Source of the DNA: Verrucomicrobiota bacterium
GTDB taxonomy: Bacteria > Verrucomicrobiota > Verrucomicrobiia > Limisphaerales > J093
Reading direction: 5' to 3'
NCBI GenBank assembly: GCA_003695015.1
Contig: RFJD01000145.1
Location: 1-5,689 of the forward strand
DNA: 5,689 bases
The notes beneath the pieces were generated by a model that had not been told where the DNA came from, did not search any database, and saw only the letters and a program-made list of their open reading frames with translations. Position numbers and translations under genes: made by a program. Of this stretch, positions 1 to 4,843 are shown one piece after another (the first letter of the stretch is position 1; each line of letters begins with the position of its first letter).

Positions 1-79
1 GCCCCACCCCCATGGCCGCCACCCGCCACAGCCACGGGTGACGCCAGCGCCGGCCGCCTTCTGGCACCTCGACCTTCAT
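1..79 (-). CDS. Possible 5' end of a gene running off the left edge
   Basis: An ATG at 79-77 on the minus strand opens a frame without a stop to the window edge, about 26 codons. It reads MKVEVPEGG, then a basic stretch (RRWRH), then PWLWRVAAMGVG, which looks like the start of a membrane segment or signal anchor. It lies 81 bp downstream of the HD-domain gene on the same strand, so it could be the next gene of one transcript. A weak purine run (GGGGA, 8 bases upstream) is the only ribosome-binding candidate. High GC makes chance open frames of this length common and no domain is visible, so this is only a plausible start. No function can be given. Confidence 0.35.
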   Translation of the reverse strand, partial: MKVEVPEGGRRWRHPWLWRVAAMGVG

Positions 80-160
80 GGCGCCGGTCCCCGGGGTCGG
101 GGAACGATCATCCCCGCGCCGGCTTGGAGGCAGTCCGGCCACCTCGAAGCCGCCGCGGCA

Positions 161-736
161 TCAGGCCGGGCCCGACGGGTTCCCAAAGCCGAGTTGCTCC
201 TTGATGCCCTGGAGGGCGGTGATGACATGGTCGATGTGTTCGTCCAGCGGCAGGCCCAGCAATTCGGCGCCGCGCTGGATGTCCTCCCGGTTCACCGCGG
301 CGGCAAAAGCCTTTTGCTTGAGTTTCTTGCGCACACTCTTGGCGGTCATGCCGTCGAGCCGCTCCGGCCGCACATAGGCCACCGCCATCACGAATCCGCA
401 CAACTCGTCCACCGCGTACAACGCCTTGCGCAGCGGACGGTCCCGGGGCCATTGCTCCTGGTTCCAGTCGGCGTGGGAAAGAACCGCCCCCACGATCTCC
501 TCGTCCACGCCGCGTTCCCGCAGAATGCGCGCCCCCTCGCGGGTGTGGGCCGGCGGGTCCGGCCAGCGTTCGTAGTCGAAGTCGTGGATCAACCCCACCA
601 CCCCCCAGAGGTCGGGATCCCCGCCCAAGACGCCGGCGTAATGGCGCATGGCCGCCTCGACCGCCAGGGCGTGTTTGATCAGCGACTCCGACTGCGTGAA
701 CTCCGTCAGCAATTGCCAGGCTTCCTCGCGTGTCAT
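161..736 (-). CDS. HD-domain phosphohydrolase
   Basis: This 191-residue soluble protein has the metal-binding pattern of the HD superfamily: H22 in the first helix (IKHALAVEAAMRH), the paired H51-D52 in LIHDFDYE, H64 and H88 in following helices, and D110 in YAVDEL. The extra histidines suggest a two-metal site, typical of HD proteins that hydrolyse phosphate esters of nucleotides or related compounds. The substrate cannot be read from the sequence. The HD fold fills about residues 15-125. The remaining tail (RKKLKQKAFAAAVNREDIQRG and on) is helical and charged. There is no signal peptide or membrane segment, so it is probably cytoplasmic. The ATG at 736 is well supported by a GAGGGAG ribosome-binding site six bases upstream. 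The gene is divergent from the small gene beginning near 922. The family is well supported, the exact activity is not. Confidence 0.9.
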   Translation of the reverse strand: MTREEAWQLLTEFTQSESLIKHALAVEAAMRHYAGVLGGDPDLWGVVGLIHDFDYERWPDPPAHTREGARILRERGVDEEIVGAVLSHADWNQEQWPRDRPLRKALYAVDELCGFVMAVAYVRPERLDGMTAKSVRKKLKQKAFAAAVNREDIQRGAELLGLPLDEHIDHVITALQGIKEQLGFGNPSGPA

Positions 737-742
737 GATGTT

Positions 743-749
743 CTCCCTC
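743..749 (-). promoter_or_regulatory. Ribosome-binding site of the HD-domain gene
   Basis: The minus strand reads GAGGGAG followed by six bases and the ATG at 736. It is one of the few clear Shine-Dalgarno sequences in this window and fixes the start of the HD-domain gene. Most other starts here lack one. Confidence 0.75.
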
Positions 750-921
750 GATCCGCCGCTCCGACCCCGCGGACTGCGGCGCCGGTTCGGGTTGCTTCGG
801 CCCGCTTACGCTCCCGGCGACCGGACGTCAAGTCATCCCGCCGCCCTGCCCTTCCACCGTCCCGAAAAAAAATCGCCCCCATGGTCCACGGATGTCCCAC
901 CCCCACCGGCACACTGTCGGC

Positions 922-1119
922 ATGGAAACGAGGCAACGAGCCGGCCGCCACCCCGGCGAATGGACCCTGGTGGCCCAGTTTGGCGAAGCGCGCCTGATTC
1001 GCCATGTCAGCGGCAGTCTGCAGTTGCGGGGCGGCACCCCGGCCGACCGCGCCGAGGCGCACGATTGGATCGTGCGTTTCCTCCGGCAACATCGACCGAA
1101 AGCCGCCGCCCGGGCTTGA
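922..1119 (+). CDS. Small unrecognised protein, 65 residues
   Basis: The product is a short charged protein: a basic N-terminus, a likely beta section (EWTLVAQFGEARLIRH, then GSLQLRGG), then a helix (TPADRAEAHDWIVRFL) and a basic tail (RPKAAARA). I do not recognise a named family. The best evidence that it is coding is the related block at 2135-2223. Over its last 28 codons the two copies differ mainly at third positions, and the amino-acid changes (T/S, I/V, H/Q, A/S) are conservative. The start at 922 was preferred because residues from there look protein-like. An in-frame ATG at 892 would add ten residues (MSHPHRHTVG), and neither start has a clear Shine-Dalgarno. No signal peptide or membrane segment is seen. 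It is divergent from the HD gene and lies upstream of vapB. Confidence 0.6.
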   Translation: METRQRAGRHPGEWTLVAQFGEARLIRHVSGSLQLRGGTPADRAEAHDWIVRFLRQHRPKAAARA

Positions 1120-1122
1120 CCG
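1033..1122 (+). repeat. Direct repeat, copy 1 (upstream of vapBC)
   Basis: This block matches 2135-2223 in the same orientation. By hand alignment there are about 12 substitutions and one single-base gap over 90 bases. It covers the 3' end of the small gene and ends at the shared GGGCTTGACCG. Together with copy 2 it brackets the vapBC pair. Confidence 0.8.
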
Positions 1123-1269
1123 ACCTATGACAGATGACCGTGCCCGGCGATGATTCGCAGAACGATCGCATCCCAACTCAGAAACTGCCAACCCGCCGCC
1201 GGGCGTGGAGAGGGCCGTCATTGGGGTCCGCATAACGCGATCCGGGACGGCAGTTGCAAATCGGGCTCG

Positions 1270-1298
1270 TTGACATCAATCTCGATGAGCAGCATCGT
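1270..1298 (+). promoter_or_regulatory. Candidate vapBC promoter, possibly leaderless
   Basis: A perfect TTGACA lies at 1270-1275. Seventeen bases later is CATCGT (1293-1298), a weak -10 matching three of six consensus positions. If used, transcription would start about at the A of the vapB ATG at 1305, giving a leaderless mRNA. This fits the absence of a Shine-Dalgarno before vapB. The -35 is convincing, the -10 is not. Confidence 0.4.
1283..1297 (+). promoter_or_regulatory. Inverted repeat, candidate VapB operator
   Basis: CGATG and CATCG form a perfect five-base inverted repeat with a five-base spacer, between the -35 and the vapB start and overlapping the weak -10. VapB-type antitoxins usually bind such palindromes to autoregulate, and this position would block RNA polymerase. 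A five-base arm can arise by chance, so position is the main support. Confidence 0.35.
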
Positions 1299-1304
1299 TG
1301 AGCC

Positions 1305-1532
1305 ATGAGAACGACCCTGAGGCTGGATGATGACGTCGCGGCGGTGGTGGTGCGGCAGGCCAAACTGCGCGGTCAGTCCTTGGGCAAGACCGTGTCCGAA
1401 CTCGTGCGTCGCGGGCTCAGCGCGCCGGCGCAGGTCCGGGAAGAAAACGGCTTGGTCGTGTTTCAGTTGCCCGAGGATTCACCGCCGGTGACCTCTGAGC
1501 AGGTTCGCCGATTGGAGGCCGAAGGCGCATGA
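1305..1532 (+). CDS. vapB: VapB-type antitoxin, ribbon-helix-helix
   Basis: This 75-residue protein begins MRTTLRLDDDVAAVVVRQA, the form of a ribbon-helix-helix (CopG/VapB) DNA-binding domain: a short beta strand (TTLRL) followed by two helices, the second near GKTVSELVRRGL, over residues 1-39. The tail (about 45-75, LVVFQLPEDSPPVTSEQVRRLEAEGA and neighbours) is proline-rich and acidic, as expected for the segment that wraps around and inhibits the toxin. Its stop overlaps the vapC start as ATGA (1529-1532), implying translational coupling. By family rule it neutralises VapC and, with VapC, represses its own promoter. No Shine-Dalgarno precedes the ATG. Length and layout are normal for the family and nothing appears broken. 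Confidence 0.9.
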   Translation: MRTTLRLDDDVAAVVVRQAKLRGQSLGKTVSELVRRGLSAPAQVREENGLVVFQLPEDSPPVTSEQVRRLEAEGA

Positions 1533-1969
1533 AGCCGTACCTGCTGGACACCAACCTGCTGATTGCCCTGCTGTGGCCCAGCCACCAAGACCATGACCGG
1601 GCCGTGCGATGGTTCTCGCGGCATCGCCGTCAGGGCTGGGCCACCTGCCCGCTGACCGAGGCGGGCTTCGTTCGGATCGTCTCCAACCCCGCCTTTTCCC
1701 GGGATGCGGTCCAGCCCCGGGAAGCGATGCAGGTGCTGGCCGCCAACACGGCGGCGAAGGACCACGTTTTTTGGCAGGACGATCTGCCCTTGGCCGAGGC
1801 CGTTGCTTTTGCCGGAGAACGGTTGCTGGGGCATCAGCAACTCACCGATGCCTACTTGATCGGACTGGCGATCCACCACCGCGGTTTGTTGGCGACCTTG
1901 GACCAAGGACTCGCGACGCTGGTGGAATCCAACCCGACGGCAGCCCAAGCGCTGCAAATCCTGAGCTAG
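1529..1969 (+). CDS. vapC: VapC toxin, PIN-domain RNase
   Basis: This 146-residue protein is a complete PIN domain. The acidic metal-binding residues are all present: D7 in LLDTNLL, E44 in LTEAGFVRIVSNP, D107 in LTDAYLIGLA and D125 in TLDQGL. They coordinate Mg2+/Mn2+ for RNA cleavage, and VapC toxins of this kind usually cut tRNA or rRNA. The target here is unknown. The TEAGFVR...SNPAF motif and the LTDAYLIGLAIHHRG motif are typical of the VapC subgroup paired with short ribbon-helix-helix antitoxins. It begins inside the vapB stop codon (ATGA), so the two are made from one transcript. No terminator follows directly. The next gene on the right is convergent. The toxin appears intact and catalytically competent. 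Confidence 0.93.
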   Translation: MKPYLLDTNLLIALLWPSHQDHDRAVRWFSRHRRQGWATCPLTEAGFVRIVSNPAFSRDAVQPREAMQVLAANTAAKDHVFWQDDLPLAEAVAFAGERLLGHQQLTDAYLIGLAIHHRGLLATLDQGLATLVESNPTAAQALQILS

Positions 1970-2134
1970 CACTCTTCCCGATCCCCCCACGCCAGCGGGA
2001 GCCCGTCCCTTCCACCTGGCCAACCAACCGGAACCACCCAACACGGACTTGGCGGTCGCGGACAAGTTCACCGGCCAACCAGCCACGCGCTTGGCCATGG
2101 CCGATCCAACGGCCATCGACCACGGGATGACCGC

Positions 2135-2223
2135 GGCAGCCCGGCGGACCGGGCGGAGGCGCACGATTGGGTCGTGCGTTTTCTCCGCCAGCAACGCCCG
2201 AAAAGCGCCGCCGGGCTTGACCG
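2135..2223 (+). pseudogene. Decayed 3' fragment of a second copy of the small gene (direct repeat, copy 2)
   Basis: Read from GGC at 2135, this block encodes GSPADRAEAHDW-VVRFLRQ-QRPKSAA, nearly the same as the end of the 922-1119 product. Seven of the codon differences are synonymous and four are conservative replacements, so both copies evolved under protein-level constraint after duplicating. Upstream of 2135 the frame no longer resembles the small protein in any of the three frames, and no good start is present. A one-base deletion near 2207 moves the old TGA (2218-2220) out of frame, so translation would run on into the terminator and past it. I read it as a truncated relic. It could instead be the 3' end of a more divergent homologue whose start I cannot see. 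Confidence 0.55.
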
Positions 2224-2257
2224 CCAAGCTCCGGCCCCGTCGCGGACGACGCGCGAG

Positions 2258-2290
2258 AAAAAGGGCCGGGAACGCGGCGGTTCCCGGCCC
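2258..2290 (-). terminator. Rho-independent terminator of the octahaem cytochrome gene
   Basis: On the minus strand, 24 bases after the cytochrome stop codon, GGGCCGGGAAC and GTTCCCGGCCC form a perfect 11-bp stem (2263-2273 with 2280-2290) with a six-base loop. The minus-strand transcript then runs straight into five U residues (2258-2262). On the plus strand the hairpin is not followed by a T tract, so it acts for the cytochrome gene and probably not for vapBC. Confidence 0.92.
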
Positions 2291-2313
2291 ACGCAAACCG
2301 ACATGCAGGAAAC

Positions 2314-3978
2314 TCAAGGCATCGCGGTGCGCAGCACCCGGTAGAAGCGGGCTTGCGAGGCGCCGGCGTCGGGGTCGCGCCACACCGCCACACTGCCATC
2401 GCCGTCCACCGTCCCGCCGGTGGCGTCGGTCCAGTTGGCGGGATCGGAGAGATCCTCGGAAACCTGGACTTGGTAGCGATAGCCGGGCTGGGTCTCCCAT
2501 TGCAGCTCGACACCGGCCTCATCGCTCAGCGCGCGGATGGCGATGGCGAAGCCGAACAGCGTCTGCAGGTGTTGGGCTTCCTCGGCCGGATAACCCAGCG
2601 CCGCGAAGTTCAGCCGGCCACCCGGGGTGTGGCAGTCGGTGCATTTGAGCGCCTGTTCTTTGGGCGCCACCATGTGGTTCTGCACCCAGAACATCTCGCT
2701 GCGCACCCAGCCGACCTCGCCGCTGAACTCCTGGCCCACCGCCGCCATGCCGGCCGTCAACGACCGCAGCCAGTCGTAGGACTTCCAGAACGCATCCGTG
2801 TCGTCCGGGCCCGACGGGAACAGGTGCGGCACCGCCAGCGTCTGCCGGCCAGCGTCCATCGGCTGGATTCCCTCGAACCGTTTCACCGGCACGATGCGGG
2901 CGCGCGGATCGTTCACGTCGCCCAACAGCCGGTTGATCTGCACCACGCCCTCCGGATCCACCGGGTCGCCCAGCTCGTAATAAACCACGTCGCCGTTGAA
3001 CCAGACGTATTCCGGAACCACGTTGGCCTCCCACCGGAAACTGCCCTTCTTGGTGTGGTAGATGGGATTGCCCTGCTCGTCCCGGATGACCTTGTCCGAA
3101 CCGTCCGGGTTCTTCTCCCCGGCGGTGGACCAATCCCAGAACATCTTGGTGGCCTTGCCGCCACGGGCAAAAGCCGGGATGTGGCAGGTCTGGCAGGCGA
3201 CGCGCGCGGTGTGGGTGTTGAGCCGATCGGCGATGTCCGAACCGCTGTGCGGCGTGGCCGTGTGGCAGCTCTCGCACAGGGCGTTGTCCGGAGCCTCCTT
3301 CGAGTAGCGGCTGCCTTTCAACTCGTGATGTCCCGCGGCGTGGCAGAAGGCGCAGCTCTGGTTCAGACCGTCAACGCCCATGTGGACGTCCACCTCGCGC
3401 GTCGGGTTGGCCATCGTCGAGTCCAAGTCGCCGTGTTTCACGGCATCTCCGCCACCGCCGTAGAAATGGCAACTGCCGCAGGTTTGCCGGCTGGTCTTGC
3501 CCACGCTTTGCGCCACCGCGGTCAGGTCCACCGACGGATCCGGAGCCCCCGCGCCGGTGGGTGTCTTCTTGTAGGTTCCCGTGGTGTCGTGGCAGACCAG
3601 ACAATCGACGTTCTCCGGGTTCTCGAAGTCGAAGGTCTCATCGCGCCAGCCGATGCCGATGTGGCAACTGGTGCAGCGCGGTTCGTTGGATCGCACGGCA
3701 ACGCAGTAGTTGTTGATGATCTTGCTTTTGCCCAACTCCTGCGTCTCGCCGGTGGAAGGCGTGTTGGTGTGCCGCCAGGTCCAGTGAACCGTGCTCATGA
3801 CCTCCTCCGCCTGCTTGGTGTGGCATTGGAGGCAGGTGGAGGTCCCCTGGTACTGGGTGATGAAGAGGCTGTGGTCCATGGCGGCAAGGGTGGCCGGCCA
3901 GGCGGCAAGGCCGACCACCGCCAGGGTCGCCAGCCACGGACCGTGTTTTCGAGGCAGGTGGTGTGGAGTGTGTTTCAT
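2314..3978 (-). CDS. otr: Octahaem c-type cytochrome, tetrathionate reductase (OTR) family, with C-terminal extension
   Basis: The 554-residue protein has eight CXXCH haem-binding motifs, at residues 49, 102, 126, 167, 209, 235, 262 and 446. The pattern NNYC...SNEPRCTSCHIG, VDCLVCHDTTGTY, CGSCHFYGGGGD, VKHGDLD and the closing CTDCH...GRLNFAALGY is that of the OTR family. In the Shewanella homologue one haem has a lysine ligand and the enzyme reduces tetrathionate, nitrite and hydroxylamine in vitro. K181 in VKHGDLD is my candidate for that lysine. A basic N-terminus, a hydrophobic stretch (LATLAVVGLAAW) and cleavage near TLA/AMDHS (about residue 32) indicate Sec export to the periplasm, where haem is attached. 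After LGY, about 90 extra residues form a beta-rich tail ending DPDAGASQARFYRVLRTAMP. The start at 3978 is chosen for signal-peptide shape; ATG at 3987 and GTG at 4011 are in frame. The physiological substrate is unknown. Confidence 0.95.
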   Translation of the reverse strand: MKHTPHHLPRKHGPWLATLAVVGLAAWPATLAAMDHSLFITQYQGTSTCLQCHTKQAEEVMSTVHWTWRHTNTPSTGETQELGKSKIINNYCVAVRSNEPRCTSCHIGIGWRDETFDFENPENVDCLVCHDTTGTYKKTPTGAGAPDPSVDLTAVAQSVGKTSRQTCGSCHFYGGGGDAVKHGDLDSTMANPTREVDVHMGVDGLNQSCAFCHAAGHHELKGSRYSKEAPDNALCESCHTATPHSGSDIADRLNTHTARVACQTCHIPAFARGGKATKMFWDWSTAGEKNPDGSDKVIRDEQGNPIYHTKKGSFRWEANVVPEYVWFNGDVVYYELGDPVDPEGVVQINRLLGDVNDPRARIVPVKRFEGIQPMDAGRQTLAVPHLFPSGPDDTDAFWKSYDWLRSLTAGMAAVGQEFSGEVGWVRSEMFWVQNHMVAPKEQALKCTDCHTPGGRLNFAALGYPAEEAQHLQTLFGFAIAIRALSDEAGVELQWETQPGYRYQVQVSEDLSDPANWTDATGGTVDGDGSVAVWRDPDAGASQARFYRVLRTAMP

Positions 3979-4012
3979 GGTTCGCATCTGGTTTTGTTGT
4001 GCCGTCCGCACG

Positions 4013-4042
4013 CTTATTGCCCAAGTGGCTAAATAACGTCAA
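4013..4042 (-). promoter_or_regulatory. Candidate sigma-70 promoter of the octahaem cytochrome gene
   Basis: The minus strand carries TTGACG (4042-4037) and, 18 bases on, AATAAG (4018-4013), matching five of six and four of six consensus positions. It lies in the only clearly AT-richer patch of the region. Transcription would start near 4006, which would exclude the GTG at 4011 as a start and leave a short leader before the ATG at 3987 or 3978. No obvious Shine-Dalgarno follows. Confidence 0.45.
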
Positions 4043-4100
4043 GCCAAAGACACAAAGGCGTGAAAGTAGCAGAACTGTTTCTATCCGCCGTCAGCCTGAC

Positions 4101-4217
4101 TCATGATACGCCTCCCCCGCCGCCTTTTCCCTGCGTCGATCCAGCCCTCTGAAGCCCCCGGGCGATCGCCGGCGCGCCAGCCGCCCACCCCATCTGGATT
4201 CCACGCCTCGATTCCAT
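4101..4217 (-). CDS. Possible small ORF, 38 residues, behind a consensus Shine-Dalgarno
   Basis: The minus strand has AGGAGG (4231-4226), eight bases, then ATG at 4217 and 38 codons to a TGA at 4101. The ribosome-binding site is the strongest in the window. The product begins MESRRGIQMGWAAGAPAIA and ends in a glycine run (KGGGGGVS). It resembles no family I know and is low in complexity, so the frame could be accidental. It lies 122 bp after the DUF2752 stop and ends just before the cytochrome promoter. The TGA overlaps another ATG (ATGA) that opens only a seven-codon frame. Confidence 0.28.
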   Translation of the reverse strand: MESRRGIQMGWAAGAPAIARGLQRAGSTQGKGGGGGVS

Positions 4218-4339
4218 CAAGTAGTCCTCCTGTTCTCCGGGTAAGCGATTCTGATGCTGGGCAGCCTCCCTGCGCCCCCCACCTCCCGCGCCATTCACCC
4301 GCCGGCCGACCCGTCCGCCGCTCCCGCCGGCCTTGCCGC

Positions 4340-4771
4340 CTACCAAGACTGCAACCAGTGGATCCCCACCAAGCCGAGCGCCACCCAGACCAACCCCCAC
4401 CGCACCGGGCGACGACCCGCCTGCCGTCTGACCCAGGCTGCTCCGCGAGGCCACAGGACAGCCAGGCCGGCGTAGAACACCACCCCGCCGACGATCAACA
4501 CCGCCAAAGGCTGACTCCTCCAGGCGTCGGCGAGTCGTCCTTCCCCCAAGGCCGCCAGCGCGCTCGTGGCCCCGCACGTCGGACACGGGTGGCCGGTGAT
4601 CCGGCGGAACGGACAGGCCGGCAACCACCAACCGGCTCCAACCCACACCGCCACCAGCCGAAGCCCCACCAACACGCCCGCCACCACCGCCAGCGAGCGC
4701 AACCTCGCTTCAAGAGCCGGCCGCGGTTCATCTCCGTCCAATCGAGGCGGCACGCCGGGATGACCGTTCAT
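4340..4771 (-). CDS. DUF2752 family membrane protein
   Basis: The 143-residue protein carries the DUF2752 signature ACPFRRITGHPCPTCGATSA with C53, C63 and C66, followed by the usual GEGRLADAWRSQPL. Three hydrophobic segments are visible: about residues 26-48, 88-107 and 125-140. The cysteine motif sits between the first two. The function of DUF2752 is not established. The conserved cysteines suggest metal binding or a redox role, which is inference. The ATG at 4771 is preferred over an in-frame TTG at 4777. There is no strong Shine-Dalgarno, but a 15-codon frame (4815-4768) preceded by AGGGG ends across this ATG as ATGA. The gene follows the pseudopilin-like gene by 72 bp on the same strand and may share its transcript. 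Length is normal for the family. Confidence 0.88.
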   Translation of the reverse strand: MNGHPGVPPRLDGDEPRPALEARLRSLAVVAGVLVGLRLVAVWVGAGWWLPACPFRRITGHPCPTCGATSALAALGEGRLADAWRSQPLAVLIVGGVVFYAGLAVLWPRGAAWVRRQAGRRPVRWGLVWVALGLVGIHWLQSW

Positions 4772-4843
4772 GTCCAAGCCCGACGATGCCCGGGAGAACC
4801 CGCCGACTCAACCATGGCCCGTTCCCCTGCCGCCCCTCCGCGG

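Larger units (their letters stand above)
3979..4339. other. Intergenic region between the cytochrome gene and the DUF2752 gene
   Basis: These 361 bases contain no recognisable protein family. On the minus strand they hold the candidate cytochrome promoter, an 11-base palindrome GTCAGCCTGAC (4090-4100) that could be a regulator site about 85 bases upstream of the predicted transcription start, a possible small ORF (4101-4217) with a consensus Shine-Dalgarno, and two direct copies of CCCGCCGGCC (4298-4307 and 4323-4332). No terminator hairpin with a T tract follows the DUF2752 stop, so read-through from the upstream genes is possible. Confidence 0.5.

Noticed and set aside
98..116. Hairpin CGGGGA...TCCCCG downstream of the HD-domain gene
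   Set aside because: The stem has only six pairs with a seven-base loop and no following T tract on the minus strand, so it is not a convincing terminator.
38..997. A 319-codon plus-strand frame over the HD-domain gene
   Set aside because: It lies mostly antisense to the HD gene, which has catalytic motifs and a Shine-Dalgarno. The frame has no domain and an unlikely composition, so high GC explains it.
733..1233. Minus-strand frame sharing THDPIVRL with the frame at 1463-2500
   Set aside because: The shared peptide is the antisense reading of the 89-bp direct repeat. The codon pattern of substitutions supports coding on the plus strand instead.
1218..1295. Minus-strand 25-codon frame starting MLLIEIDVNE upstream of vapB
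   Set aside because: It looks protein-like but is very short, has no ribosome-binding site and lies over the vapBC promoter. There is too little to support a gene.
2093..2102. Palindrome GGCCATGGCC between vapC and the repeat relic
   Set aside because: A ten-base GC-rich palindrome is expected by chance in this composition and sits at no promoter or gene boundary.
1463..2500. A 345-codon minus-strand frame across vapC and the end of the cytochrome
   Set aside because: It overlaps the real vapC antisense and the cytochrome in another frame. It has no recognisable domain and runs through the terminator hairpin.
2353..4032. A 559-codon open frame on the plus strand opposite the octahaem cytochrome
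   Set aside because: It is the antisense shadow of a GC-rich gene. The minus-strand frame has eight haem motifs, a signal peptide, a promoter and a terminator, while the plus-strand product (rich in H, R, V, G, no domain) resembles nothing.
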